A stretch of DNA of 64,000 bases from JAICJC01 sp963757605 (GCA_963757605.1 CAVWSF010000003.1:682001-746000); one strand, 5' to 3'; shown: positions 1 to 9,849, counted from the first letter of the stretch. Translations and numbers: made by a program. The notes: generated by a model not told the origin, from the letters alone.

Positions 1-204
1 CCTATCTACCCGCTCAGATGTGGTCGTCACAGGCCGGGACGGGAGTGCGGTCATCCGAGGAGCACCAGTCCTCGGCGTCATCGGTGGTCGAGATCGCCTT
101 GGCCAACGGTGGCACCACGTGCTCCACGAGATCTTGACGCTCCCAAGAACGGTCGGAGGGCCACGACTTTGGAACTCGCGCTGGAAAAGTCCGGACCATG
201 ATGA

Positions 205-286
205 TGGGAGGGAGAGGATTCGAACCTCTGTAGGCAGAGCCAACGGGTTTACAGCCCGTCTCCTTTAACCACTCGGACACCCTCCC
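205..286 (-). tRNA. tRNA-Tyr (GUA anticodon)
   Basis: Read on the minus strand, the 7-bp acceptor stem GGGAGGG pairs with CCCTCCC and is followed by an A discriminator. The anticodon stem ACGGG/CCCGT encloses the loop CTGTAAA, giving anticodon GTA (Tyr). The T arm is GAGG-TTCGAAT-CCTC. The extended variable arm fits a class II tyrosine tRNA. CCA is not encoded. It lies 18 bp downstream of the principal sigma factor gene on the same strand. Confidence 0.96.
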
Positions 287-300
287 GAGCGGTGCGCAGT

Positions 301-1389
<1,089 letters not shown>

Positions 1390-1511
1390 GGGCCCCCTCG
1401 CAAACGTCGGTTGTTGTTCAGACCGGTGAAGCACAGAAGTCACCGGGCTCGGGGTAATGCAGCAGCCCCCGAAACCGGCGCTGGGGAACAAAACGGATCG
1501 CAGACGTGGCC

Positions 1512-1539
1512 AGTATAGCCGTGGTTTGGCCGCCCACAA
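1512..1539 (-). promoter_or_regulatory. Probable promoter of the sigma factor gene
   Basis: On the minus strand TTGTGG (1539-1534) and TATACT (1517-1512) are separated by 16 nt, a reasonable housekeeping -35/-10 pair. It would give a leader of roughly 115 nt before the ATG at 1389. No other gene explains the 1390-1578 gap. Confidence 0.5.
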
Positions 1540-1578
1540 GGGCGCGGGGGAAACGAATTTCGGTTGATCTCTGAACGT

Positions 1579-2514
1579 CTACCCGGCGCGGGTGGAGAGC
1601 TCCACCCGGGCCGTGAGCCGAACCACCCGGTCGCCGACGAAGTTGGGCACGACAGGCTCCGCGAACGGCTCGAGCGCGCCGGGCACCGACTCCCAGCCGA
1701 GCACCTGGCGGAGCGTCTCGACGAGCACCGGGTCGATCGCCCGGTAGCCGCCGTCCTCGACGCGCACCGCGACGCCGATCCCCTCGCCGGCGATCCCGAC
1801 GGTCGCCAGCGCCTCGGCGCCGCCCTTCGCTACCGCGCCGGGCACCGCGCGCATGAGCTCGGTGTCGAGGTCGCCGTCGCCGCGGACGAGCTCGGGGTGG
1901 GCGCGCATGGCCGCGAACTGGCGCGGGAGCTCCTCCGGCAGACGGGCGTACATCGCGGCGATGGTCGCGAGCGGGAGCTCGAAGGCGACGACGCCGCAGC
2001 CGTCGGTGCAGGTCGCGATCGACTCGACGGGGACGCGCGCCCGCCCGGCCACCTCGGCAAGCGCGGCGTCCTGAGAGGGGTGCCCGGGGTGGCGGTAGCC
2101 GGCCGTCTCCCAGCCGTGGTGGACGGAGTTGGCGAGGAAGCCCAGGTGGTTCCCCGAGCAGTTGTGGCGCAGCCGCTCCTCCGGCGTCCCGATGCAGTTG
2201 TCGAGCGCCTCGGCACTGAGCCCGCAGGCCGAGAGGCCGCGCTCGACCGCCTCGACGTGGATGTCCTGGCCCATGTGCGAGGCACAGGTCACGGCCAGCA
2301 CGCGGTCGTCGAGCCCGAGCGCGTCGAACCCGCCCGAGGCGACCAGCGGCTCGACCTGGTGCGGCTTCGCGCACGAGCGCATCGTGGTCGGCCGCTCGAC
2401 GTCGCCACACCCGGCAACGAGCGAGCCGTCGGTCCGCACGACGGCGACGTGAACGCGGTGCGTGCTCTCGGCGAGCCCGTTTCGCGTGACGGTGACAAGC
2501 GCGGGCTCGGGCAC
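1579..2514 (-). CDS. L-asparaginase II family protein
   Basis: The 311-residue protein matches the Asparaginase_II family (PF06089), distinct from E. coli AnsA/AnsB, which hydrolyses L-asparagine to aspartate and ammonia. Family stretches visible are SHMGQDIHVEAV, NCSGNHLGFLA, GYRHPGHPSQ and CTDGCGVVAFELP, in the usual order and at full length. No signal peptide is seen, so it is probably cytoplasmic. The GTG at 2514 lies 7 nt after a TAGTGT -10 on the minus strand, suggesting a leaderless mRNA; an in-frame GTG at 2523 is the alternative. The gene is divergent from the phosphotransferase-like gene at 2534, and the two promoters must overlap. Confidence 0.85.
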   Translation of the reverse strand: MPEPALVTVTRNGLAESTHRVHVAVVRTDGSLVAGCGDVERPTTMRSCAKPHQVEPLVASGGFDALGLDDRVLAVTCASHMGQDIHVEAVERGLSACGLSAEALDNCIGTPEERLRHNCSGNHLGFLANSVHHGWETAGYRHPGHPSQDAALAEVAGRARVPVESIATCTDGCGVVAFELPLATIAAMYARLPEELPRQFAAMRAHPELVRGDGDLDTELMRAVPGAVAKGGAEALATVGIAGEGIGVAVRVEDGGYRAIDPVLVETLRQVLGWESVPGALEPFAEPVVPNFVGDRVVRLTARVELSTRAG

Positions 2515-2533
2515 GCGCGGCACACTACAGCGC

Positions 2534-3484
2534 GTGGATGCCGGCGAAGATCTGAAGTGGACTGACCCCGAGTGGCTCACGGCCACACACGAGTGGATCC
2601 TCGAGGCACTCGACCGGGAGGGCCTCACGCTGATGGGGCCGATCGAGCAGCCGCACGTGCGGCCGTGGGCGACGGTGCTGCGCGCGCCGGGGAGCGAGGG
2701 CGTCGTGTGGTGCAAGGCGATGGTGCCGGCCGTCGCGCACGAGCCCGTCACGATCTCGATCCTGGCCCGAGCCGCCCCCGACCGCGTGCCGCGGCTGCTC
2801 GCGTCCGACCTGCGGCGCCGGCTCATGCTGACCGCCGACGGCGGGACGCGTCTGCGCGACCTCGAGGCGCCGCGGCGGAGCCCGAACCGGTGGATGGCCA
2901 TGCTGCGCACGTACGCCCGCCTCCAGCGCGACGTCGAGCACGCCGCCGGCGAGCTCCTGGGCGCCGGCGTCCCCGACCGGCGGCCGGCGGCGCTCCCCGA
3001 CCAGGTCGCGGCGCTCGTCGACGAGCTCCAGCCGGCCGGAGTCGACGGGCTCGTCCCGCGGGTCGCCGAGGCGTGCGCGGAGCTGGCCGCGCTCGGCATC
3101 CCGGCCACGATCGACCACTCCGACCTGCACGACGCGCAGGTGTTCGTCGACCCGGCCGGCGACCGCTTCTTCGACTGGGGCGACGCGGGGGTGGCCCATC
3201 CGTTCATGACGCTCGCGGTGGCGCTTCGGGTCATGGCCTCCACGGTCGGCGTCGCCGACGAGAGCCCGGTCATCCACAAGGCGATCGACGCCTATCTCGA
3301 GCGCTGGTCCGCGCTCGCGCCGCTGGCCGACCTGCGCCGCGGCGCCGAGCTCGGCCGGGCGCTCGGCGGCGCGTCGCGGGCGCTCACGTGGCACGCCGTC
3401 GGGCGCGACGCCCCGGCGACCAGGCAGCGCTTCCCCGACGCCGCCGGCGAGTGGCTCCGGGACACGGCCGAGACACTCGCGTAG
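2534..3484 (+). CDS. Aminoglycoside phosphotransferase-like (APH/choline kinase fold) protein
   Basis: This 316-residue protein has the APH kinase-like catalytic core: the Brenner-type motif HSDLHDAQVFVD (near residue 195) and the metal-binding segment FFDWGDAGVAHP. The N-lobe is poorly conserved, so the substrate cannot be named; antibiotic resistance should not be assumed from the fold alone. The GTG start at 2534 is preceded by CACACT at 2521-2526, which overlaps the divergent asparaginase -10. The next gene, fpg, begins 10 bp after the stop but has its own -10-like hexamer. Confidence 0.72.
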   Translation: MDAGEDLKWTDPEWLTATHEWILEALDREGLTLMGPIEQPHVRPWATVLRAPGSEGVVWCKAMVPAVAHEPVTISILARAAPDRVPRLLASDLRRRLMLTADGGTRLRDLEAPRRSPNRWMAMLRTYARLQRDVEHAAGELLGAGVPDRRPAALPDQVAALVDELQPAGVDGLVPRVAEACAELAALGIPATIDHSDLHDAQVFVDPAGDRFFDWGDAGVAHPFMTLAVALRVMASTVGVADESPVIHKAIDAYLERWSALAPLADLRRGAELGRALGGASRALTWHAVGRDAPATRQRFPDAAGEWLRDTAETLA

Positions 3485-3494
3485 CATCCTCTTC

Positions 3495-4337
3495 GTGCCG
3501 GAGCTGCCCGAGCTGGAGGCGTTCGTCATCGCCCAGCGCGAGTCGCTGACGGCCGCGCCCGTCGCGGCCGTCCCCGTGGCGCACTTCGCGACGCTGAAGA
3601 CCATCGACCCGCCGATCGGCTCGCTCGCCGGGCACCGGTTCACGAGCGTCGGGCGGCGGGCGAAGCGGATCCTGCTCGAGTCCGAGGACGGCGACACGCT
3701 CGTCTTTCACCTCATGTCGGCAGGCAAGCTGGTGGTCGGGGGCAAGCGCACGAAGAGCGCGAGGCTCGTCGTGGAGTTCGAGGAGGGGCCCGACCTGACC
3801 ATGACGGAGACCGGGTCGAAGCGGCGGGCGGCCGCCTGGCTCCTGCACCCGGACGCGCTGGCCGCCGAGCTCGCCCACATCGGCCCGGAGCCGCTCGACC
3901 CGGCGTTCACCGTCGAGGCGCTGCGCGCGCAGATCGAGGCCCGGCCGCATCAGCTGCACGCCTTCCTGCGCGACCAGCGCGCCGTCGCGGGGATCGGGCG
4001 GGCGTTCGCGAACGAGATCCTGCACGCGGCGATGCTCTCGCCCTACCAGCGCGGGGCAACCCTGACGGACGAGGAGGCCGGGCGGCTGCACGCCGCGATC
4101 ACCGGCGTCCTCGGCGACGCCGTCGAGCGGCTCGTGCCGCTCTCGGGGAACGGGCTCACGACCAAGGCCGACCGCGGCTATGCCGTCCACGACCGCCTGG
4201 GCCAGCCGTGCCCGCGCTGCGGCGACGCGATCCGGCGCGTCTCCTTCGAGGAGCACACGGTCTTCTACTGCCCCACCTGCCAGACCGGCGGCCGCACGCT
4301 CGCTGACAGGCGTCTGTCACGGCTCTTGCGGGAATAG
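3495..4337 (+). CDS. mutM: Formamidopyrimidine-DNA glycosylase (Fpg/Nei family)
   Basis: The 280-residue base-excision repair enzyme removes oxidised purines and nicks the abasic site. Residues P2 and E3 of the MPELPE-like N-terminus supply the catalytic amine and acid, a conserved lysine is at about position 57, and the C-terminal zinc finger CPRCG...FYCPTCQ is complete. The H2TH region is present near residues 150-225. GTG 3495 gives the mandatory N-terminal Pro-Glu. TAGCAT at 3482-3487 lies 7 nt before the start, suggesting a leaderless transcript. Whether it prefers Fpg-type or Nei-type lesions cannot be told here. Confidence 0.9.
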   Translation: MPELPELEAFVIAQRESLTAAPVAAVPVAHFATLKTIDPPIGSLAGHRFTSVGRRAKRILLESEDGDTLVFHLMSAGKLVVGGKRTKSARLVVEFEEGPDLTMTETGSKRRAAAWLLHPDALAAELAHIGPEPLDPAFTVEALRAQIEARPHQLHAFLRDQRAVAGIGRAFANEILHAAMLSPYQRGATLTDEEAGRLHAAITGVLGDAVERLVPLSGNGLTTKADRGYAVHDRLGQPCPRCGDAIRRVSFEEHTVFYCPTCQTGGRTLADRRLSRLLRE

Positions 4338-4355
4338 CACGCTAGAGTTCCCGAA

Positions 4356-5336
4356 ATGCTTGAACACGCAACTACCTTCACGCACGACCTCCAGGCGGCC
4401 GAGCCGGACGTCCGGCTCGCGCTGACCCGGGCCGGGGTGACCGGCGTCGAGAAGGTCATCCGCATCGCCCACGCCGGCAGCGAGCTCCTCTACTACGCCG
4501 ACATCGACTGCTACGTCGACCTCGATCCGGATCAGAAGGGCGTCCACATGTCGCGCTTCCCCGAGACGGTCGCCGAGGCCATCGACCACGTGGTGATCGA
4601 CGAGGCGCTCCACGTCGAGGACCTCGCCCAGCACATCGCCGAGACCATCATCGAGCGCCAGCAGGCGGTGCGCTCCGAGGTCACGATCCGGGCCAAGTTC
4701 CCGATCACGCGGCGCGCGCCCGTCTCCGACCTGCCGACGCAGGAGATCTACCACCTGATCGGGCAGGCGCTCGCCAACGGCAAGGGCACCCGCCGGATGG
4801 TCGGCGTCGAGGTCCGCGGCCTGAACGCGTGCCCGTGCGCGCAGGGCCTCATCCGCGAGCGGGCCCGCGAGCGGCTCGCCGAATCGGGCTATGACGGCGC
4901 CCAGATCGATGAGATCTTCTCGCTCCTTCCGGCCGCGACCCACAACCAGCGGGCCGAGGCGACGCTCATGATCGGTACGACCCGCGAGATCGACGCCCGC
5001 GACCTGATCGGGATCGCCGAGAACTCGATGAGCGCGCCCGTGTTCGAGCTCCTGAAGCGGCCCGACGAGCTCTTCGTCGTCGAGCACGCCCACCTGCACC
5101 CGCGCTTCGTCGAGGACTCCGTGCGGCTCATGATCGCCGGGACGCTGGAGCGCTACCCCGACCTGTCGGACGGCTGCTTCCTGCTCGCCCGCCAGGTGAA
5201 CCACGAGACGATCCACAACCACGACGTCATGGCGGAGCGCCACGGTGTCGTCTCCGAGCTGCGCGCCGATCTCGACGGCCGCCCGGGCGGCGCTGCGGCT
5301 GAGCACACCACCGCCCGGGTCTGGCTCGAGGGTTAG
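4356..5336 (+). CDS. folE2: GTP cyclohydrolase FolE2/MptA
   Basis: This 326-residue enzyme is the metal-flexible type IB GTP cyclohydrolase of the COG1469 family. In bacteria it opens GTP to 7,8-dihydroneopterin triphosphate for tetrahydrofolate synthesis. Diagnostic stretches are GLNACPCAQ (active-site cysteines), KFPITRRAPVS and ARQVNHETIHNHD. TAGAGT at 4343-4348 lies 7 nt before ATG 4356, so the mRNA is probably leaderless. Its 3' end overlaps the convergent ABC permease gene by 4 bp. Functionally it connects with the pteridine-reductase-like SDR and ThyX further along the window. Confidence 0.92.
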   Translation: MLEHATTFTHDLQAAEPDVRLALTRAGVTGVEKVIRIAHAGSELLYYADIDCYVDLDPDQKGVHMSRFPETVAEAIDHVVIDEALHVEDLAQHIAETIIERQQAVRSEVTIRAKFPITRRAPVSDLPTQEIYHLIGQALANGKGTRRMVGVEVRGLNACPCAQGLIRERARERLAESGYDGAQIDEIFSLLPAATHNQRAEATLMIGTTREIDARDLIGIAENSMSAPVFELLKRPDELFVVEHAHLHPRFVEDSVRLMIAGTLERYPDLSDGCFLLARQVNHETIHNHDVMAERHGVVSELRADLDGRPGGAAAEHTTARVWLEG

Positions 5337-6139
5337 TCCGTGGTCCGGCGCCGGTAGAGCGCCGTCGCCAGGGGCGCGAACACCGCCAGGATCGCAACCG
5401 ACCAGAGGAGCGACGCGGCGACCGGGTGCTGCATCGGCCACGCGCCGATCGAGGCCGACGGGTTGGGATTGCCGAAGAGCTCCCGTGCGGCCGCGGTCAC
5501 CGCGCTGACCGGATTCCAGTCGGCGATCGTGCGAAGCACCTCGGGCATGTGCCGGGTGGGCACGAGCGAGTTGGAGACGAACGCCAGCGGAAACAGGAAG
5601 ATGAGCCCGTTCCCCTGGGCCGACTCCGGCCCCTTGCTCACCACGCCGAGGCACGCGCAGGCCCACGACATCGCGTAGCTGAAGAAGAGGAAGACGCCGA
5701 ACCCGGCCAGGGCGGATGCGATGCCCGCCTCCGGCCGCCATCCGATCGCAAGCCCGGTGAGGGCCACGATGACGATGCACAGGAGCGCCGTCATGAGATC
5801 GGCGATCGAGCGGCCGACGAGGACGGCAGGGCGCCACATCGGAAGGGTGCGGAAGCGGTCGATCACCCCGGTCGAGAGGTCGGTGCTGAGGCCGACCGCC
5901 GTTCCCATCGACCCCGTGGTCAGATTGAGCGCGAGCAGCCCGGCGATCGCAAACTGCGTGTAGGAGCCACCGCCGGGCAGGCTGACGCCGGCGCCGAAGA
6001 CGTACACGAAGAGCATCGTGAAGAGCACCGGCTGGACGGTCACGTCCGAGAGCTGGAGCGGCTCGCGGGCGATGTGGACGAGGTTGCGGCGGGTGAGGAC
6101 GGCGACGTCCCGCAGCCGCCCTGAGAGCGATGCGCTCAT
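5333..6139 (-). CDS. ABC-2 type transporter permease (DrrB-like)
   Basis: The 268-residue membrane protein has about six hydrophobic helices and the ABC-2 permease layout, including the cytoplasmic start RNLVHIAREP and the conserved loop DRFRTLPMWRPAVLVGRS. It should form the membrane channel for the ATPase encoded immediately upstream. Its ATG overlaps the ATPase stop by 4 bp, indicating translational coupling. The DrrAB-type arrangement suggests efflux of a hydrophobic drug or lipid-like compound. The pair is under the divergent TetR regulator at 7202. Confidence 0.88.
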   Translation of the reverse strand: MSASLSGRLRDVAVLTRRNLVHIAREPLQLSDVTVQPVLFTMLFVYVFGAGVSLPGGGSYTQFAIAGLLALNLTTGSMGTAVGLSTDLSTGVIDRFRTLPMWRPAVLVGRSIADLMTALLCIVIVALTGLAIGWRPEAGIASALAGFGVFLFFSYAMSWACACLGVVSKGPESAQGNGLIFLFPLAFVSNSLVPTRHMPEVLRTIADWNPVSAVTAAARELFGNPNPSASIGAWPMQHPVAASLLWSVAILAVFAPLATALYRRRTTD

Positions 6140-7119
6140 GAGCGTGCGACCTCCAGGTCGTTGGTTGACACGTCTGGCTGCGCGTCCTCGGCGCCGTGGC
6201 CCGTGAGGGTGACGAAGACGTCGTCGAGCGACGGCTGGTGCACCTGCACGTCGTCGACCGTGATGCCTGCGTCGTCGAGGGCGCGGACGACCGCGGTGGC
6301 CACGCCGTCGCCGTTTCGCACGGGTGCGCGCAGCCGGCGGCCGTCGTGGCTCGTGTGGACCGGGCCGGTCACGAAGGGCTCGAGCACGGCCGGCGCCGAC
6401 GCCGCGACGGCGGTGAGCGCCACCTCGATCCGGGCGCCGCCCATGCGCGCCTTGAGCTCGGCGGCCGTGCCGGCGGCGATCGCGCGGCCGTGGTCGACCA
6501 CCATGATGCGGTCGGCCAGCTCGTCGGCCTCCTCGAGGTACTGGGTCGTGAGCAGGACCGTCGTGCCCTCGGCGACGAGCTCGCGGACGACCGTCCACAT
6601 GCCCATCCGGCTGGACGGGTCGAGCCCGGTCGTGGGCTCGTCCAGGAAGAGCACGGGCGGCCGCGTGACGAGGCTCGCGGCGAGGTCGAGCCGCCGCCGC
6701 ATGCCGCCCGAGTACTCGCGCAGGATGCGGTCGCCGGCGTCGGTCAGCCCGAACTGGGCGAGCAGCTGCACCGCGCGGGTGCGGGCCTCGCTGCGGCCGA
6801 GGCCGCTCAGGCGCCCGACCATCACCAGGTTCTGGCGGCCGGTCAGCACCTCGTCGAGGGTCGCGCTCTGGCCCGTCACGCCGATCCGGCGCTGGACGGC
6901 GGCCGGCTCACGCACGACGTCGTGGCCGGCGACGCGCGCCGACCCGGCGTCGGGCCGGGTGAGGGTTGTGAGGATGCGCACGGCCGTGGTCTTGCCCGCT
7001 CCGTTCGGCCCGAGCAGGCTGAGGATCGCCCCTGCCGGCACCTCGAGGTCGAGCCCGGCGAGGGCCACGGTGGGCCCGAATCGCTTCTCCAGGCCGCGTG
7101 CTTCGATCATCAAGTCCAT
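6136..7119 (-). CDS. ABC transporter ATP-binding protein (DrrA-like, daunorubicin-resistance type)
   Basis: The 327-residue ATPase contains Walker A LLGPNGAGKTT, signature YSGGMRRRLDLA, Walker B PVLFLDEPTTGLD and a C-terminal extension typical of DrrA-type exporters (QPSLDDVFVTLTGHGA). It energises the permease encoded by the next gene. ATG 7119 is chosen over the internal ATG because AAGGAG lies 6 nt upstream. The promoter TTGACG-N17-TAGGGT sits across the TetR operator in the shared intergenic region. Confidence 0.92.
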   Translation of the reverse strand: MDLMIEARGLEKRFGPTVALAGLDLEVPAGAILSLLGPNGAGKTTAVRILTTLTRPDAGSARVAGHDVVREPAAVQRRIGVTGQSATLDEVLTGRQNLVMVGRLSGLGRSEARTRAVQLLAQFGLTDAGDRILREYSGGMRRRLDLAASLVTRPPVLFLDEPTTGLDPSSRMGMWTVVRELVAEGTTVLLTTQYLEEADELADRIMVVDHGRAIAAGTAAELKARMGGARIEVALTAVAASAPAVLEPFVTGPVHTSHDGRRLRAPVRNGDGVATAVVRALDDAGITVDDVQVHQPSLDDVFVTLTGHGAEDAQPDVSTNDLEVARS

Positions 7120-7157
7120 CAAATTCTCCTTACCGGTCGGCAAGTAGGTTCGGGCTC

Positions 7158-7193
7158 ACCCTACTCGCTTACTTGCCGGCCGTCAAGTAAGCT
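7158..7193. promoter_or_regulatory. Divergent promoters and TetR operator between ABC exporter and tetR
   Basis: A perfect inverted repeat CTTACTTG-N8-CAAGTAAG occupies 7168-7191. On the minus strand it overlaps the ABC promoter (-35 TTGACG at 7186-7181, -10 TAGGGT at 7163-7158, 17-nt spacer). On the plus strand its right arm overlaps TAAGCT (7188-7193), the likely -10 of tetR. A weaker related pair, CAAGTAGG (7141-7148) and CCTACTCG (7160-7167), may be a second site. The layout predicts repression of both genes by the TetR protein. Confidence 0.8.
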
Positions 7194-7201
7194 ACGTGAG
7201 G

Positions 7202-7804
7202 ATGGCCGAGCAGACCGACACCCGCGAGCGCATCCTGGACGTGGCCCTCGAGCTCTTCAACGAGAAGGGCTACGACGGCACGTCACTGCGCGAGATCGCC
7301 GAGCGTCTGGGCGTCACGAAAGCCGCGCTCTACTACCACTTCGAGCGCAAGGAGGACATCCTGCTCGAGCTGCACCTGCGCCTGCACGGCATCGGCCGCG
7401 TCATCCTCGACCGGCTGGACGCGGTCGAGGACGAGCGCGACGTCGTCGCGGCCTGGCCGGAGCTGCTCGACGCATTCATCGACGAGGTGCTCGCGAACCG
7501 CGAGCTCTTCCTCCTCCATCAGACCAATCAGAACGCGTTCGCCAAGATCGCCGACGACGAGCGCCACCGGGCCGAGAACGAGGACATCGAGGAGCGGTTC
7601 CGCCGGTTCCTCTCGACCGAGGCGATCCCGCTCGAGGACCGGGTGCGGATGGCGGCGTCGGTCGGCGCGGTCATGGTCGCGCTGATGGGAGCGACCGGCG
7701 GCGGCCTCTTCGGCGACGTCTCCACGACGGACGTCGCCGACCGCGTGCGCGGCATCGTCAGGGAGATCTTGGGGCGGACTACGCCCGCAGCGTCCGCAGA
7801 TTGA
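7202..7804 (+). CDS. TetR family transcriptional regulator of the ABC exporter
   Basis: This 200-residue regulator has an N-terminal TetR helix-turn-helix (RERILDVALELFNEKGYDG, then REIAERLGVTKAALYYHF) and a ligand-binding C-terminal domain. It probably represses the divergent ABC exporter and itself through the CTTACTTG/CAAGTAAG operator. ATG 7202 lies 8 nt after the TAAGCT -10; GTG 7196 is in frame but only 2 nt from that hexamer. The 3' end overlaps plsY, read in the opposite direction, by 26 bp. Confidence 0.9.
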   Translation: MAEQTDTRERILDVALELFNEKGYDGTSLREIAERLGVTKAALYYHFERKEDILLELHLRLHGIGRVILDRLDAVEDERDVVAAWPELLDAFIDEVLANRELFLLHQTNQNAFAKIADDERHRAENEDIEERFRRFLSTEAIPLEDRVRMAASVGAVMVALMGATGGGLFGDVSTTDVADRVRGIVREILGRTTPAASAD

Positions 7805-8378
7805 GCCGGTGCTCGGTGCCCGCCCGCAGGCGGGCGATGTTCCCCCGGTGGCGCCAGATGACCCACGCGCCGGTGCCGAGGGCGAACAACCGCACCGGCC
7901 ACGGCTGATCGGTCAGGAACGCCGCGGCGGGGTACGCGATCGCCGTAACGACCGACCCGATCGAGACGTAGCGGGTCGCGAGCGAGATGCACAACCACAG
8001 CACGAAGGCGGCGACCCCCATCCACGGCACGAGCGCGAGCATCGTCCCCGCACCGACCGCGACGCCCTTGCCGCCCTTGAAGCCCAGGAAGAGCGGGTAC
8101 ATGTGCCCGACCACCGCGGCCGCGGCGGCCAGCACCCACACGAGCTCGTTGTCGGAGACGCTGCGGGCGACGAGCACGGCGGCGACGCCCTTTCCGATGT
8201 CGAGCGCCATCACCAGCACGCCGATCTTGAGGCCCAGAACGCGCATGACGTTCGTCGCGCCGGTGTTCCCCGACCCGGCCAGGCGCAGGTCGATCCCGCG
8301 CAGGCGTCCGGCCCAGTAGCCGAAGGGGAGCGACCCGAGCAGGTAGCCGACCGCGATCGCGACGATCACGCCGGTCAT
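7779..8378 (-). CDS. plsY: Glycerol-3-phosphate acyltransferase PlsY
   Basis: The 199-residue integral membrane enzyme transfers an acyl group from acyl-phosphate to glycerol-3-phosphate, the first step of phospholipid synthesis. PlsY motifs are visible: GYLLGSLPFGYW near the N-terminus, GSGNTGATNVMR (phosphate binding) and GHMYPLFLGFKGGKGVA. Five to seven hydrophobic helices fit the family. Its start overlaps the pgsA stop by 4 bp, so it is the last gene of a four-gene operon with kinase, SIS protein and pgsA. Confidence 0.93.
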   Translation of the reverse strand: MTGVIVAIAVGYLLGSLPFGYWAGRLRGIDLRLAGSGNTGATNVMRVLGLKIGVLVMALDIGKGVAAVLVARSVSDNELVWVLAAAAAVVGHMYPLFLGFKGGKGVAVGAGTMLALVPWMGVAAFVLWLCISLATRYVSIGSVVTAIAYPAAAFLTDQPWPVRLFALGTGAWVIWRHRGNIARLRAGTEHRLNLRTLRA

Positions 8379-8902
8379 GCCGGCGCCCGCAGCACGTCGC
8401 GCGACTCGATGAAGTAGTCGATGCCCGACCAGACCGTGACGGCCACCGCGACGGCGACGAGCGCGGTCGTGATCGCGTGTGGCGGGTGGTCGACGATGAG
8501 CGCCGCGATGGCCACCACCTGAGCCGTCGTCTTGATCTTGCCCCACTGCGAGGCGGCGATCACGACGTGCTGGCTCGCTGCCACCATCCTGAGGCCCGAG
8601 ACCATGAACTCGCGCGCGATGATCACCATCGCCACCCAGGCGGCGAGCCTGTCGAGCTCGACGAGCGAGATGAGCGCCGCCGACACGAGCAGCTTGTCGG
8701 CGAGCGGGTCGAGGAAAACGCCGAATGTCGTCGTGGCGTTGCGACTGCGGGCCAGGTAGCCGTCGAGCTTGTCGGTGCCCGCGGCGACGGCGAAGATCAC
8801 GAGGGCGACCAGATCCCCCTCGGGGAGGCGGCCCAGCAGCGCAACCATGAACACGGGGATCAGGAGGATGCGCCCGACCGAGAGCCAGTTGGGCAAATTC
8901 AC
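8375..8902 (-). CDS. pgsA: CDP-diacylglycerol-glycerol-3-phosphate 3-phosphatidyltransferase
   Basis: This 175-residue CDP-alcohol phosphatidyltransferase makes phosphatidylglycerophosphate. The family signature is seen as DKLDGYLARS followed by GVFLDPLADK, supplying the aspartates that bind metal and the CDP moiety. The protein is strongly hydrophobic, with several membrane helices. The start is GTG at 8902, overlapping the upstream SIS gene stop (GTGA). Assignment to PgsA rather than another CDP-alcohol transferase rests on the N-terminus MNLPNWLSVGRILLIP and the neighbouring plsY. Confidence 0.87.
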   Translation of the reverse strand: MNLPNWLSVGRILLIPVFMVALLGRLPEGDLVALVIFAVAAGTDKLDGYLARSRNATTTFGVFLDPLADKLLVSAALISLVELDRLAAWVAMVIIAREFMVSGLRMVAASQHVVIAASQWGKIKTTAQVVAIAALIVDHPPHAITTALVAVAVAVTVWSGIDYFIESRDVLRAPA

Positions 8903-9849
8903 GCCGAAAGCCTACCGCCGTGGCGGGCGTACAGCTCGGCCGCGAGGAGCTCGCACACCCGCACCTCGGCGAGCATTCGCACGACCGGGTCGTCGCCGCC
9001 GGGGATGGGGATGTCGAGCGCGCCGCCGGGCAGCGGGCCGCCGACCGTCACGACCGGGCACTCGCGTGCCGTCGCCCACTCCAGCACGTCGGCCTCCCAC
9101 GCCGAGCCGGGCAGGAGCACGATGCCGAGTCCGGGGAGCTTCGACAGGTAGACGTCGACGTGCGACCAGTCGCCGGTCTCGCAGGCGTCGGCGCGCACCC
9201 GCGGCACCTCGCGCAGCATGAGCGCAGACTGCTCGGCCGAGCCGATCCGCTCCGCCGGCGCGAGCACGTGGAGCGCGGGCCGCCCGAGGAGCTCGGCGGC
9301 CGCGCCCAGCCACTCGCCCGTGGTGTCGATCACCACGGCTGACGCATCAGCAGCTGTCCGCAGGCGCGCAGCGTCGATCCCGCACAGGAGCAGGAGCAGC
9401 GCGAGCGTGTTGGTGTAGCTGCGGCAGGCGACGCCGCTTCGCTCCTCACCGGCGTGGAGATCGAGACAGGTATCGACCTCCGCCGCGAGAGCGCCGTCCG
9501 GGCGGTTGGTGATGCCGATGACCGTGCTCGTGCCCCGGTGCCGGCGCGCCGCTGCGATCGTCTCCGGCGAGCCTCCGCCCGCGGAGATCGCCACGACGAG
9601 CAGTCCCGGCTCGGCGGGCTGCGGCGACCCGGTCGAGGCATGCTCGGCGTGGGCGTCGCGGCCGAGGCTGCGCAGGTACGCGGCGGCATTCAGCGCCGCA
9701 TACCGCGAGCTTCCCATCCCGACGAAGAGCACTCGCCTCGCCTCGAGCGCGAGCGGATCGGCGCCGGCGTGCGCGTCCACAACCCGGTGAAGCCAGGCCG
9801 GCGTGTCGGCGACGTCGGAGGCGAGCAGCTCGGGGCGGAGGTCAGCCAT
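8899..9849 (-). CDS. Double SIS-domain sugar isomerase/deaminase-like protein
   Basis: The 316-residue protein resembles the isomerase half of glucosamine-6-phosphate synthase, with two SIS folds but no glutaminase domain. Visible features are FVGMGSSRYAALNAAAYL (first sugar-phosphate loop), AISAGGGSPETIAA and SYTNTLALLLLLCG, then a second SIS unit from about residue 180. Such stand-alone proteins act on amino-sugar phosphates as isomerases or deaminases. The gene lies between a kinase (8-bp overlap) and pgsA (4-bp overlap), so it probably processes the kinase product. The exact reaction is not determinable from sequence. Confidence 0.75.
   Translation of the reverse strand: MADLRPELLASDVADTPAWLHRVVDAHAGADPLALEARRVLFVGMGSSRYAALNAAAYLRSLGRDAHAEHASTGSPQPAEPGLLVVAISAGGGSPETIAAARRHRGTSTVIGITNRPDGALAAEVDTCLDLHAGEERSGVACRSYTNTLALLLLLCGIDAARLRTAADASAVVIDTTGEWLGAAAELLGRPALHVLAPAERIGSAEQSALMLREVPRVRADACETGDWSHVDVYLSKLPGLGIVLLPGSAWEADVLEWATARECPVVTVGGPLPGGALDIPIPGGDDPVVRMLAEVRVCELLAAELYARHGGRLSA

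Noticed and set aside
14..199. Minus-strand frame of about 62 codons downstream of tRNA-Tyr
   Set aside because: No recognisable domain, start signal or family; could also be the edge of an element integrated at the tRNA 3' end, but no integrase or repeated tRNA end is visible.
2534..3484. Antibiotic-resistance aminoglycoside phosphotransferase
   Set aside because: Only the general kinase fold motifs are present; resistance activity cannot be inferred.
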